DNA from: Ischnura elegans
Lineage: Eukaryota > Arthropoda > Insecta > Odonata > Coenagrionidae
Assembly: GCF_921293095.1 (NCBI RefSeq)
Contig: NW_025791658.1
Location: forward strand, 620,001-684,000
Length of the DNA stretch: 64,000 bases
Direction: 5' to 3'
Made by a program: the position numbers and the translations under genes
The notes under the pieces: generated by a model
What the model saw: the letters and a program-made list of their open reading frames with translations, nothing else
The model's database searches: none
What the model was told of the DNA's origin: nothing
Part shown: piece by piece, positions 1 through 11,994 of the stretch
Layout of the letters: every line of letters starts with the position of its first letter
Position numbering within the stretch: the stretch's first letter is position 1

Positions 1-26
1 AAAAATAATAGGAAACCACCCAAAAG
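1..26. repeat. Fragment of the end of MITE family A
   Basis: The first bases read ATAATAGGAAACCACCC, which matches the terminal sequence of the MITE family seen complete at 3352-4019. The rest of the copy would lie outside the window, so this is a short match only. Confidence 0.35.
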
Positions 27-147
27 TGTACCACTTTTTCCGCGTGTTGAAGACCAGAATTCCTGAAACCCTTTGGTCCCAAGCTTTTTGGATTTCAGGT
101 CCTCAGCTGTATTATTATTGTATCAATGGTCAACTATGAAAGTTAAC

Positions 148-1208
148 CAAGTTAGATTTGACAAAACTCTCCGCTCACTTCCCCTATAAGCTGATATTTT
201 CACGCCCACATATTTCTCTATTGTGCTCTTGGAAATTCCCCTGAAGTTGAGTAGCGCTCCAACCCCAAAGCAACCCTCCCCTACCAACGCATAATAGCAA
301 CCAAATAAACAACAAAGTAAAAACAAAAATAACGATTTCTGTACCAGAAGATGTCGCCTCTGCAAGTGTAAAATGGTGTGTTTATTGTTAATTGCGATTA
401 CGGTTTTAGAAAAAATTTCTGCAAAATGAATTCTTGCGTAGGTGCGCAAGGTTTTACTTGACATAATGGTTTTCAGGAACCTAAAAAATGATTTCAAGGC
501 ATTTTTCCGTGTAGAACTCAGAGTTTTTGTCATCACTTTTTTTGCCGAGTTCACAATAATTTTGGTTCCTGTAACTGCGACGATGTTTCAGCGATGATGA
601 TGCCCAGGCGACGCTCGCCCGGGCGACCACCATAGATAAGCCGAAAAGCAAATGCTGGAAGATACGAAAATGGAGAAGGATTTATGTCACTGCTGCTATT
701 GTCGTCGATGAAGACAGGAACTCGTATTTATGCCATAGTTTGGCATTCCCAATCGTGAAAAAATGCCCCAGATATGATACGCTAAAATTTTTTCGCGTAG
801 GAATTGTGAGGTTTAGGGGCCGATTTTCACTTTTTACATTGTTTCTTATGGGATATTATGTTTCGATTAACGTCATTTCGTTTGTCGTCAAATTTTTCAG
901 GAACGGTAAGTGACGTTAAACGAGGACTCACTGTACCTTGTTAATTAATTGCACTGGATTTTCACAAAGTTAAGCTTGAAATCATCGAGTTTAAGTTGGA
1001 TTTGACATAACTCTCTGCTTAATTCCCCTATAAGCTTATATTTTCACGCCTACATATTTCTTTATAGTGCTCTTCGAAATCCCCCTGAAGTTGAGTAATG
1101 CTCCAACCCCAACACAACCGTCCCCTACCAACGCATAATAGCAACCAAATAAACAACAAAGTAAAAACAAAAATAACGATTTCTGTACCTGAAGATGTCG
1201 CCGCTGCG
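148..1208. repeat. Direct duplication, two copies of about 215 bp
   Basis: About 148-362 and 993-1208 are near-identical in the same orientation. Both contain the run from CCCCTATAAGCT through CCCTACCAACGCATAATAGC to AACGATTTCTGTACC. They differ by scattered substitutions, so the duplication is old. The unit lies downstream of ZAD-gene exon 2 and has no convincing coding content. About 630 bp of unrelated sequence separates the copies. Confidence 0.75.
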
Positions 1209-1336
1209 ACTAAACCAGTCATCATAAATAAATTATGTGAAAAAGTACCACACCTTTTTAATCGTAACATATTTCTCTATAGTGTGTATGGCAACCGGGA
1301 AAACTGGGAGAATTGAGAAAGATTTGTGAAACTTAC

Positions 1337-4300
1337 AGGAGGACACGATTGACTGGAGATTCCCTGGGCTCGTATCTCCTTGTCAAAGGCCAGTCGTGCA
1401 CCATAGCACTGCAGTTTGAACGACTTGAAATCGGTGAGCTTGCTGAGGCACCTGGCACACACTTGCTGAGGATAGCCATCTTCCCTGTTCACCTAAAGAG
1501 AGAATAGAAAACGGTGTTCAGAGAAATAGTGCAGAGAAAAAAAAAACATACACTGTTCTTGTGTACAGTCTGGGTGCAGAGAGTTGTCTGTTGCCAGGCA
1601 GAAGGGTCTATTTTCGGGCTAGGGAGCAAGGTTGCATGGTAAGAAAGGGAAATGCCTGTGGCATTTTATAGTGTTCCCCCCCCCCCCCAAAAATTTCTGG
1701 TATGCCCCCCCAGAAATTCCTCGAACTTCCTCCGAACTTATCCGCAGAACTTCTCCCGCTAAGGACTTTTCGAGCTAAGGTTTTTCGCACAAAGGATTTT
1801 CGCGCAAAGGCCCTGTCGCAAAAGGCCCTGTCTCGCAAAATCCTACCTCCGGAAAATCCTGCCTCCAGAAAACAGCCTCCGGAAACAGCCCCCGAAACAG
1901 CCCCGAGACACCCCCGAACCAGCCTACCTGCAATCCAAGACTTATATAGGACTACTGCGGAGGAATACTTACTCCTTGGCAAGCAAGCGGAAATCGGTGC
2001 TAAGTCCATAGTCTTGCACTTTGGAGTGAGAAGTTTTACCATAGTCCTATCACAACTCTCTCTCCCTCCAACACCTCACCCCACTAAGTCTTTCCCCTCC
2101 TTGTGTTCCAATGAATATCCCTCTGATTCGACTGATGTCTCCAACCCAGAAGTTTGAGGGGAAAATTCTGGCTGGTATGCTGTTAACTCCAACCCAGGGA
2201 TGATGTTTTGCGGGGCAGCCTGTCAACAGGGGCAGTGACGCAGCGCATGAATATTGCCCTGACTACCCCTCCGCTCCTTGGAAAAAAAGCCCTCCCCTCA
2301 AATCCTGTCTTGTCCTGCAATACGCAATCTCTCTCTTCTGCTCGAGCCCTGGTTGTGGACGCATGCCTAGTGAGACGTGGCAAATTTAGAGCAATTATTC
2401 TGCTGGTATTTAGCTGGTAATGTTTCCTATGGGATCATTAATTACTATCATTGTTTTCTGTAATACTTCTGATTTTGAATACTCTACTCGGAATAGATAT
2501 AGAACGAAAATACTCGTAAATTATTTTTTGCAATTTTTTTCTTGTGAGCTGATTTTGTTGTTTGTGGAGTCTTTCCCTGAACCAGCTTGTGACCGACGGT
2601 TGGAGTTTTTCCCTATGTCTGGGCTTACGTGAACAATCAACCAGATTTACAACGTAACGCCACATGCCCATGTAACATGTAAACAAAAATTTGTGGATTT
2701 CTCCATTTTCCGGGTTATCGCCGCGTTTCGTTGTCATAGGTGATGACAGTTTTGCCAGGATTCCACAAGGCGTCTTCAGGTCGAAGTGGTGCTTTCATTG
2801 TTTTTGCCACGTATATATAGCTCTCCCTCCTCATGGCCGCGGTGTTGTTGACCAGTTACCCTTGCTGCTGCACCGTGATGGGTTGGATTTCTAAACACTC
2901 TCTTCCAGGCGTTGGTTATATTGTATCCATCTTCTCTATTGAAATTTTTGAGTGTTTTGATGATCTCTATTGCCTCCCTTATCAGCCTGGGGTAATACCT
3001 CTTTTCTTTTGCGATGATTTTCGCTCCGTCAAATATTATAATTTATTTCGCTTCTTCAAATGCTTACACACAGCTTAAACTAACTACGTATATTTTTAAA
3101 ATTTACTGTACACAATATTCAGCAATGCTATAAAAGGCATTCTCAACAAGAAAAGACTTTAAATTGCCTTTAAAATTTTGCTAATTCAGGGATTCTTTAT
3201 AAGTTTAGGAGGCAGATGATTATGAATTCAAGCACAGGTAAAATGTGGCCTCTTTTTGCTGAAACTGGGGTTGAATCTCATTAGGTGATCATCCGTATTC
3301 TCTTAAGTGTCATGAGAGAGAAAGGAGCGATTTGGTTGAAATATACAAGGAATAGGGTGGTTTCCTATTATTTTTTTATTGTCTCAATCGAAAGATTATT
3401 ACTCCTGGAGTACGTATTTCACGCTTTTAGATTTTTAAATGACGATATCTATTTTTCGCGATTAAATGAAAAGTGAAAATTTTCAAGCGCGCGAAAATGA
3501 GATGCGTAAGTATGAATGCCGGGAAATCTCTCTCCGTGTGGCGTATATCTGGTTCCCGCTGCCGCCCTGTGAGGTGACCTTGAGGCGAGTTGAGTGCTGA
3601 TACGACGCAGTCTGCTAGCGGGTAGCTGAGTACCCTGCTGGCTGGTAGCGCTTGGCTTAAATATGGATTATTAATACCTTATCAAACGAAGAAAACTTTC
3701 CGACCTTAGCCAGTTTTAATAAGTGATTATTAAGACATGTTTCCCTGAGCTCTGCGCCTCATGCGTGCATTGGTAACCTCAGACGATGTATAACTCCTAT
3801 CTTCTTGTATAGAAACTAGGTCCCTGTGACGTCACGTGGAGTGGCATCGCATGGGAGCCAATCTGGCCCTTTTCAAATGAGGATAAAAATGGACCATTGC
3901 CATTCGTCTAAACAGTATTTCTAAAACGAAATAATTTGTATATTATGAATACAGAAATGGTTGGTAACGAATCGCAATCAATGCCTTCCATTTTATTTGA
4001 TGAAGGAAACTACCCTATTTCCTTAACACGTAGCGTACCGGGGTGTTTAAATTCCTAGGAACATTGATTCTGGGTGGAGGTGATGAGATTGGAAATATCT
4101 GCCTATTAGGGCGTAATGCCTTTGGTTTAAACATGGTTAAAAAGCTTGTATGTTTAGAATATAACTTCACCCAATCAAACGTTATGATGCATCAATTCAT
4201 TATGAATAACGAACAACAAGTGAAAACGTACTAACGAATACGTATTGTACGCTTTAAAATTGTTTAGGTTGACACGCCTAAATGACGAGAATACTCGTCA

Positions 4301-7300
4301 TCCGTCCGGAACGTTCAGGAAAAAAATTACAAGAATTCTCGCCATCCGTACGCAACGTGTTAAGAAAGAAGGAGCATTGCTGAATGAATAGACAGGGTAC
4401 GGTTAGAGCACCTAAGGATTTGAAAAATGGTCTGCCATGTTCTCTAATTGAGACTCCTGCGAGTGCTTTTACAGCTTGTTTTAGCAGAGAGAAAAGTTTG
4501 GTAGCCTTGGGAGAATTACCCCAGACTATAATGCTACCTTAAGTAAGTAAGGACTGATTTTATCAAAAATGCAATAACTTTAAGTATTCCTGCAAGATAA
4601 CTCAAGTTAGTCTTCTAGTCATGAAAAGTCTATTTGCCACTCTACTGGCAACCTTGTCAATGTGTGATTTCATAGAGAGATTCTCACTTATGGTGTATCC
4701 CAAAATATTAGTGGTTTCTAGGCGCTTTATACTAAGTCCATTTAGGGTAAATACGACCAATAGGTTGGATGGGACTTTTTCGTAAGGGAAAACAAATATA
4801 GGTATTTTCTCAATACGAAACCAAATACCCAAATCCTCTCCAAGATTCATCAATAGTTACCTTTGACACACCCTTCTACTTCTCATGCTTCAATTCATTT
4901 AAATTCCTCTCATCACGATTCCATGGTTTCCACTAGGGATGGTCGGATCGGTTACCTCGGATCCAAATATCTGCAGATATTGCCCTTCATCGGATACATC
5001 GGATCCAAAGTCGCGGAAGACATCGGATCTGGATCCGAAATTTTAAATAATAGCTTCAATGAATGCAACTCCCTATAAGGGTGGAAAGAGTTCCGATTCT
5101 CTCCTGGAATGTGCCGTCACATGGGATTCTTGTCCTACCCCACTGATCAGTGGTTTATCCGAAGATTTGTCCTATATTCATTTCCAAACCCAAGCATAAC
5201 AGTTTAAGTCCTGAGCATGTAAAGATGTTTAAAAAAAAAACAACTTGAAAGCCTATAAAAATGATTTTTAATTTATAAAAATATTAAAATGTGTATGAAA
5301 ATCTAAAAAGCATTCCTTCGATTTTACGCACCCAGAATAAAATTGAATAATTACTTCGTTTTTCATAGCAGGAATTGCAGGAAAATGCATTTGGATCCAA
5401 AAATATCCGATCCGAAAGATCTGGCTCCAAAAAATACAGTATCCGATCCGAATCCGGATCCGAAAAAAATCCTGGATCCGTCCCTCCCTAGTTTCAACTC
5501 AATCTAATTCACGGTTCTTTCCAGGTTTTCAAGGTCTAAATGTTGTCAAATTCACGGCCTTCAGCAGTGCTGTAGTTGGAAAAAGAATTTAGGCGGTACA
5601 TACTCACCAAATATTCCAACATGTATTATACATCCAGGCACGAAGGTATTTTAACCGGTACCCTTATAGCCAGTTGGGATTTTAAGGGGGTACCGACTAC
5701 AGCACTGGTCTTCAGAGAAGGCATTTTAGACAGACAAGCAACTGCTGGACAGTGTCTGCGCAAGACTGACCTTGAAACACGATCGACATATGATTATCCT
5801 GTTGCTCTTTCAATCGTAGTTCTAATATCAAGTTTGAGAAATTTTTAAGGTTTTTTCACTATAGACGAAATTCACGGCTTATTCAAGATTTTAAGGTTTT
5901 CACGGTTGAGTGGGAACCCTGTGATTCTGTCCTACTCGCGATGATAAAAATCACTTTACTTTCCAGACTCTGCGTGAATTGTGTCGCTATTTTACAGAAA
6001 TAATTTGCAGCACTAAAAGAGCTCAATTAAAAGGCTCTACCTCCAATAAGCCTTTGTGAACCATTGCACTAACCAACGAGGGGAAAACAGGTCAACGTTT
6101 AGCATTGTTTTTCATTGTTAGTTTCATAGCTTCGAATATTTTTGCAAGGAAACTGACGTGAACTTCCGGTCTTCGAAAATTAACCAAGTAGGGCTTTTGA
6201 TTGGCTATTATCCTATCAAATGTCAAGCCAACGCTTCATTAGAAAAAAAATCGATATTAATTCTATAAAATTAGGCATGTGGAGGGTAGCGTAATATAGG
6301 AGACCCTCACTGACCAGTTGAAGTCTGCATAAAATTTTCACTTTTCATTTAATCGCAAAAAATAGATATCATAATTTAAAAATCTATAAGCTAAATACAC
6401 GTACTCCAGGAGAAATAATCTCTCAATTTAGGCAATTAAAAAAATTGGAAACCACCCTATCAAGAGTTTGGCAGGTTTCCGCAGAACTGCCGTTGGATAT
6501 AGAGAAATGAGTGGCACATCACTAGTACATCTTCATACTATTTAAATTTTAAAGCACTCTAAGCCTCGCCCCAAGGTCACCTCACTTGCGGCAGCGGGAA
6601 CCAGAACGACGTCACACGGGAGTTTTCCCGGCATTCATACTTATCCATCGCGTTTTCGTGGGCTTGAAAATTTTCACTTTTCATTTTATTGCGAAAAATA
6701 GATATCATAATTTAAAAATCTAAAAGCGTGAAATACGTACTCCAGGAGTAATAATCTTTCAATTTTGGCAATATAAGAATAATAGGAAACCACCCTATTC
6801 CAATATTCTCCCGACGATATATCCCTATTAATTCATCCGACGAAAGGTTAAAATGTTGGAGAGACGGGGGAAGGATGAAACATGCTTCGATTGTTCTCGT
6901 GCAACTTGATATTTTCCTTCAAAAAAAAATGATTTATGGTCTGTGTGATCTCAGAAACGAAAAAAAAACTTCGGAGGCACGGAAGCATGGAGGCTGAGGG
7001 TGGTATTCTGAAATCTACAACTTTTGACGTGGTTATTATCCTACAATGCTGAGATTACCTTCAAGGTATTTGAATCTCTTGGGAAAACTCACACAATATG
7101 CCTATCGTGTTTTGCCTTAAAATTATCCATGGCTGAATATCTGTTGCATAACCCCTGCGGGATATTTTAACCTTTTCCCTACTAAAGACGAATATATGAG
7201 ACTGGACATTTCTTGACCCGGGAGACGATAGCTGAAAATTTTCGTCAAAACAGTAAAACCTCTTTACATTGTAACTGAGGGGAGCAAAATTTGGGCAATT

Positions 7301-10300
7301 TGATGTATGGAGGTTCACTATAGAGAGGTTTCAGTGATAGGCACCATTTTTCATATCCTTCGGAAATGAAAGGCACTACTGTCTTTTAAACCATTACATT
7401 TATGCGTTTAAACAAGCATGCATGCATTAATGAACACATGTTTATTATTTAATAATTACAGAAAGCGAGCGCTATCGCATGATTTTTAATCTGATTCAAG
7501 AGAAAACGATGTGATATCTCTTAATTCAACAGTCACTTAAAATGATTAGGATAGCTGGATACCTTTTCTCTTATTTACAGTTAGGTATGCTCTCATATGG
7601 TATAAAATGGCCATAATTAATGGTTAATGTGCAAATTACAGCATACTTAAAGGTGAATAAGAAAAAAAATAAGCATGAAACATTTAACGCTGAAAATTTC
7701 ATTCCATGTACGTAATCGCAGCTGCATAAATGATCACTACTGGTCTCGCTACAAGTTGCGAAGGTAGTTAGGCTGTCTCGGGGGTGTCTCCTTGGTATGA
7801 TAAGTGGAGATTTTACGAGATAAAGAGGTTCACTACAAAGAGGTTTGCCTATAAATTTACATGTACATATATCTGATGGGACCGTACAAGTGCCATGAAG
7901 TATGGAGATTTACGATGTAAAGAGGATCACTACAGAGGCTTTATTGTAGTAAGCATTTAGCAGACGTTTTTCAGGATTACATACTTCACTTTATACCACT
8001 AGCCCATCCATAGTTTTTGTATCTTTGATAATTACTGCCCATGATAACTCTTCAACTTTCCAACAAATGGTAACTTTTTAAAGCATATGAACAACCAACA
8101 CCTGAGCATCACCTTTACCAGGGAGATAGACGAGAATGGCCAACTTCCTTTCCAGGACATCCTAATACGTAGGAAAGAACACGGAAGCCTAGGACATACC
8201 GTTTATCGGAAGTTGCATCGAATCGCATATTGACCTGTACCTCAACAGACAGTGCCACCACCATTCATAGCAGAAAGCCACTGTATTATCTACCTTGGTC
8301 CATCGAGCCAAGTTAATATCAGATAATGTAAGCATCTCAGCCGAGTTAGACCACTTTAAACAAACATTTTTACTGAATGGCTAAGGAAAACAGGAATTAT
8401 AGATTAAATAAAATAACTTAAATAATTAAAATTAATAAATTAAGCATTCACATGATGATATCATTAGATGCTGAAAACTAGGTCATGCTACTTAAAATAA
8501 AATAAAGTGTGGAATAAAACAAAGTTATTTCATTAATCTATAATGAAGCAAATCCACAAAGTAACGCCTCAGACCGTGTCTTATATGAAAACAAGAAATG
8601 TTTAAGGCCCTAAGTAGATCCTACATGAAATAAAAGGGTTGCCCGGATGGGCTGCCAGAAAAACCGCAGTCCAAAGCCTTAATCCCATATGTGTCAACCA
8701 TGACCGGTAAAATCCACTCTATTCTACGATGGTATAACATCAATACCATCCATCTGCCACCACCTAAATTAGGGCACCACTTGGTGAGGGCGAAAGATCC
8801 TATCGGCCTGAAGACACCAGGGGTTTATTGAATTCCTTGTGAATACGATAAAACATATGTGTGGGAGACAGGCAGAATGTTTAAACGAGACTAAAAGAAC
8901 ACTGAAGAATTTTAGATTAGCGCAACCAGAAAAGTCGGCCGCGGGGGAACACAGCATTAATGAAGACCAAGCTATAAACATGGGGAGATACAAAAATTCT
9001 TTGCCACGCACAACGTTACTGGGACCAAATAATTGAGGAAGCAACAGAGATCCGCCTCAATCTAAAAAATTTAAATCAGGACACCAGCTTTCATCTTATC
9101 AATACATGGAGACCTGCAATATGCTGCATTAAAAAAATGAAGAAAGAACATGAAGAATTTCTAAAGACCTCCAGCCAATCGGATGACACCAAGGCGTATT
9201 GTTGTCCTCGGTAAACGGTCGTATCAGTTCAGTTTGTAATTGGACTTTCAAAGAGTAACACGGTCTTGAAGATGGGAGACAAGTCATCTATCGAAACGTC
9301 GGCTTATGCGACAGAATTAACCTGGCTGAGAACCCGAGAAGAATTAATCAATAGTATCCACCAGGAGAAATTAAAATTGTTGATTAAATGATAACTGCAT
9401 TAGCGTTTTGTTACAATCAGAGAATAGGGCAGTGACCAGTATGAATACCTAAAGTGTACAAAATCAAATTCCAAAAGACAATTGAGGAATGATGAATTTC
9501 TCTGCAAAGTGTCCATATTAAAAAATCGCAATGAAACTGCGTTCATCTGAAAGGGTGCACCGGTTCGTGTGCCCTTTAAAAGAGACATTTGATAGCATAA
9601 AATTGATCACCATCGCTCCCGAGTGCTTCCAGAAATCATAAACATGTCTTCCTTTCACTAATTCTTGGTTAACTTTGTGGTATTCCATTATTTCCTGGAT
9701 ATAGACAGTTACTTATACCACTTATTTTATAAGAGCGCGACCCGGGCTAATTAGCGCCTGATGATGATGATTACTCATTGAAACCCGGGTCGCGCTCTTA
9801 TAAAATAAGTGGTATAAGTAACTGTCTATATTCAGGAAATGTCTTCCTTTGCCAACTGACTCCGTGAAACACAGAATGAAAGGAAAGGGTACGACCGTAA
9901 GATGAATTTCTGCGTAAGCTTTCCATATTAAACCGTGCTCCATGTTTAAAAATATATTTTCCGATACAATGTCTCTTACGCCAATGCTCTGAACTCGTTT
10001 CCCTTGCATTTTCACACAACCATTTGCGTAAACCGAAATAGACTTACAAGTGTACATATTACTGTGTGGATATAAAAAGGGTTGAAGTATTTTCGAAGAG
10101 TAAAAACAACCGTTCACTTCGTTTATCTCCTTCTGATAATTACATACACAATTTTCAAAAGCATTGTCTACAATAAATTATACAGCGTTGCATTTAACAA
10201 GGGACTCGTAGACAGCGGTGTGTCGCCCGTTTGCCACCATAACAACCACAAAATATTATGTCAAATTATTGGAACACCTCTGAGCGAGAAAATTAAAATA

Positions 10301-10605
10301 ACTATATGCTTGATTAGATTGACCCCGTAAGTACCAAGTTCATGCGGGTTCATTGCACAAACCAACAATTCTTTGAATTTAGTCAAACAATAGCGTCCAA
10401 AAAGTAACCAATTATGCCATCCAGCACTGTCCACCTCCACGACACTAAAATCACAGGAATATATACTCACGTTGAAATGAAGCAAGTCTTCAATCACTTC
10501 CGCAGCTATGTAACCATGTTTGCCGTTCTCGTCGAAGATGTCGATTAAAGGTTCACATCTGTACAGGCAAAGTCGACAAAGGTGAGAATTTTTCTTCAGA
10601 TCCAT
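1337..10605 (-). CDS. ZAD-domain protein gene, first two coding exons (3' part outside the window)
   Basis: Exon 1 is 10605-10471: it starts MDLKKNSHLCRLC and ends in phase 0 at a GTGAGT donor. Exon 2 is 1492-1337: it follows a CTTTAG acceptor and ends in phase 0 at GTAAGT. Joined, they give 97 residues with the ZAD layout: CRLC at residues 10-13, an IFDE motif, then DGYPQQVCARC with the second cysteine pair at about 57 and 60, followed by a helix rich in Leu, Phe and Lys. ZAD domains bind one zinc ion through four cysteines and mediate homodimerisation, usually at the N terminus of C2H2 zinc-finger transcription factors; this is family knowledge. The fingers would be encoded beyond position 1 and cannot be seen. 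The 9-kb intron is full of transposon relics. The ATG at 10605 is chosen because it lies 9 residues before the first cysteine; an in-frame upstream ATG exists at 10659. Confidence 0.8.
1493..3350. other. Intron sequence of the ZAD gene, no gene seen
   Basis: A C homopolymer lies near 1676-1689 and a C-rich, purine/pyrimidine-biased stretch at 1700-1920. About 2531-2645 is a dispersed repeat also present at about 38990-39110 (shared run CAGCTTGTGACCGACGGTTG). A short motif near 2770 (GCGTCTTCAGGTCGAAG) recurs near 62155. Open frames here have no recognisable domain. Confidence 0.5.
3352..4019 (+). mobile_element. MITE family A, copy 1 (about 668 bp)
   Basis: The element begins AATAGGGTGGTTTCCT and ends GGAAACTACCCTATT, which are inverted. 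The interior is non-coding. It contains blocks shared by all copies: a motif around CGCGATTAAATGAAAAGTG, GTGAGGTGACCTTG, GCTGATACGACGCAG, and GTGACGTCACGTGGAGTGGC. Other copies are at 17299-17961, 48958-49620 and (broken by insertions) 54752-59726, with fragments at 6331-6799. Equal length and shared termini support a mobile, non-autonomous DNA element. The target-site duplication is not clear because the ends themselves read AAT...ATT. Confidence 0.85.
4250..4372. repeat. Short inverted motif pair, possible piggyBac-type end
   Basis: Two related stretches, ACTCGTCATCCGTCCGGAACG and TTCTCGCCATCCGTACGCAACG followed by TGTTAA, resemble the terminal and subterminal sequence of piggyBac-like elements. 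No coding remnant adjoins them, so this is a tentative relic. Confidence 0.3.
4375..4860 (-). pseudogene. Non-LTR retrotransposon reverse-transcriptase fragment
   Basis: Reading the minus strand from about 4853, the peptide contains LNGLSIKRLETTNILGYTI, then NLSMKSHIDKVASRVANRL. This matches the region just after the palm of LINE reverse transcriptases (pattern: LGV-I--NLSW--HI). Further along (lower coordinates) a broken frame reads LGALTVPCLFIQ, a motif common near the C terminus of such proteins. Stops and frame changes show it is dead. It lies within the ZAD-gene intron. Confidence 0.55.
4934..5490. mobile_element. hAT-type MITE rich in GGATCC words (557 bp)
   Basis: Ends are TAGGGATGGTCGGATC and, inverted, TAGGGAGGGACGGATCC. 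The flanks are GTTTCCAC (4926-4933) and GTTTCAAC (5491-5498), an 8-bp target duplication with one mismatch, which is the hAT signature. Both terminal thirds are built from repeated CGGATCC/ATCCGA words. An inverted, interrupted copy lies at about 49860-50918, and a partial related copy at 47012-47115. Confidence 0.8.
5499..6330. other. Intron sequence, nothing recognised
   Basis: No domain, terminal repeat or RNA gene was identified. A 90-codon open frame at 5576-5848 has no recognisable composition or splice context. Confidence 0.4.
6331..6799 (-). mobile_element. Two truncated copies of MITE family A
   Basis: 6331-6462 and 6555-6799 are both inverted relative to the copy at 3352. Each contains the run around AATCGCAAAAAATAGATATC and ends GGAAACCACCCTAT. 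The second reaches further inward, to the AAGGTCACCTCAC block. About 90 bp of unrelated sequence separates them. Confidence 0.75.
6830..7065. repeat. Dispersed repeat copy (shared with about 50385-50595)
   Basis: It shares TTGTTCTCGTGCAACTTGAT, ATGGTCTGTGTGATCT, GAGGCACGG and TTTTGACGTGGTTATTATCC with 50385-50595. A shorter relative is near 41150. No coding content was seen. Confidence 0.55.
7250..7950. mobile_element. Cluster of Tigger/pogo-like terminal sequences
   Basis: The left end is CAGTAAAACCTCTTTACATT. Near 7310-7335 is GAGGTTCACTATAGAGAGGT, near 7824 is AAAGAGGTTCACTACAAAGA, and the right end is inverted ACAATAAAGCCTCTGTAGTG. These phrases are typical of Tc1/mariner-superfamily (pogo/Tigger-like) non-autonomous elements. 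It may be one 700-bp element or a tiny element followed by a second; no transposase was seen. Confidence 0.5.
8085..9345 (+). pseudogene. Penelope-like retroelement relic (RT end plus GIY-YIG endonuclease)
   Basis: Near 8110-8210 the translation reads ITFTREIDENGQLPFQDIL, then GSLGHTVYRK, which is the conserved end of Penelope-type reverse transcriptase. From about 8770 broken frames give a KTPGVY-like phrase, KEH, then QPEKSAAGEHSIN, the downstream half of the element's GIY-YIG endonuclease domain. The 3' tail near 9270-9330 has GAAGATGGGAGACAAGTC and TCGAAACGTCGG, typical of this class. Stops and frameshifts are frequent, so it is dead. It is antisense to the ZAD gene in whose intron it lies. 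Confidence 0.7.
9691..9839. repeat. Near-perfect hairpin, 56-bp arms and 37-bp loop
   Basis: The left arm 9691-9746 (starting TTTCCTGGATATAGACAG, ending GCGCGACCCGGG) is the reverse complement of the right arm 9784-9839 with one mismatch. The loop contains ATGATGATGATTA. The arms contain an open frame on each strand, a by-product of the symmetry. Flanking sequence also has short direct matches (GATGAATTTCT near 9490 and 9901). Confidence 0.85.
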
Positions 10606-11297
10606 CGTCAACTTTTGTAGCACAATGTAGAAACAAATATTATCTGAGCCTTTAAACAAAACATTACACGTATACCAAACTTAACCAACTTATGCCGCTT
10701 CTGCAGACGTCATTATGCAAGGACAAAATTCGTTTAATACCATGAGAGGGCAGTGCTTTCCAAATGTTTACATCAGCTGATGGTGCGGGCGTGCGACTTC
10801 GAAAACCGTTGTATGACCGTCGAAGTGTATTGACGTAATTTATATAAATATTTTAAAATGTAATTCAATGTATTGAACAAAAAATTTCTAAGTGGGACAC
10901 GGTGTACATGGAAACATGAACTTGGAAATATTTTATCGTGAGTCTCGATAATTTTTCATTCTGAAACTCTTCTGAGGAAATAAGATTGTATCAAAATAAT
11001 TCATTTTCTCGATGTAAAACCATCGGCACATTATAAATTTATTCAACATTAATGAGAGTAATGAAAACACTGAAGCCGATCCCACTATCTTCTCTTAAGG
11101 TGAGATTGTTATCATTTAGAATTTGGTTAGAAGTGGGGCAAAAGCCGGTGTGAACAAAAATAATTAAACGCGACAACGAACGGGTTAGCAGCCGTCTTTT
11201 TCCATAAAAACGATTTAATATTTTTAAAGACCTAAAAAACTTATTCTGGAATATCGTTTGAACTTTTTTAAGGCATAAAATTTCTTTGGGTCATTAA
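10606..11297. other. Upstream region of the ZAD gene
   Basis: This stretch lies 5' of the first coding exon and should contain the 5' leader and promoter of the ZAD gene. No clear TATA box or 5' splice pair was identified. Nothing else was recognised. Confidence 0.35.
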
Positions 11298-11506
11298 CAT
11301 AGGCGGATCCAGGGGGGGGGGGGGGGGGGCCCGGGGGCACGTGCCCCCCCCCAGACCCTCAAAAATATACAAGATTTTTAATACGGTCCCATTATCATTG
11401 CGTTCGTTTTGTATTACGAGATATCCTTGTGCCCCCCCCCTGAACAAAATCCTGGATACGGCCTTGCATGTGCCCCCCCCAGAAAGAAATCCTGGATCCG
11501 CCCCTG
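11298..11506. mobile_element. hAT-type MITE with G/C homopolymer core (209 bp)
   Basis: Ends CATAGGCGGATCCAGG and (inverted) CAGGGGCGGATCCAGG are flanked by perfect 8-bp duplications GTCATTAA at 11290-11297 and 11507-11514. The interior has an 18-base G run and several runs of 8-9 C, the motif GTGCCCCCCCC and repeated ATCCTGGAT words. Confidence 0.85.
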
Positions 11507-11994
11507 GTCATTAATGTTTTTTTATCGATCACTGGTGGTCATTTTTTTCCTAAAAAGTTGGGCTTTATTTCTATTCACTAAGAATAATTCAAGTGAAACT
11601 ACCTTCCCACAAACTCCTTTCATTTTCCGCGAGCACACTCATTTAATGTTCGCTAATTCCACCCAATGCTCTCCTATCCTCTGCAAGTAATATCATGCGG
11701 TATATTGTCTGTTGTTGCAAGTTAATTAGGCTAGCTACTGGGTTGCCAAGAATTTCCTTTGGGGTTAGGGAAGTCCAAAACTGGTTAATAAATGGAGGGT
11801 TTTAAACTAATTTTAATACTTTTCATAATCAAAAAAACTTCAATTGTCAAAGAAATCTTTTGTAAATTCATTTTTTTAATTGTTGTTTCCTTTTCTGCGG
11901 GAAAGAAATTGTGTTTTTATATTTTGGAGGAGGTCCTAAACACCCCCCTTGCTACACCAATGAGGTTAGCCTTTGTGATATGTTATTATCCTCC

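Noticed and set aside
1702..2157. 151-codon plus-strand frame rich in Pro and Ala
   Set aside because: It reflects C-rich, repetitive sequence in an intron; the opposite strand is equally open and no splice context or domain is visible.
9722..10117. 131-codon minus-strand frame
   Set aside because: It starts in sequence upstream of ZAD exon 1's intron side and runs through the hairpin; no domain and no splice support.
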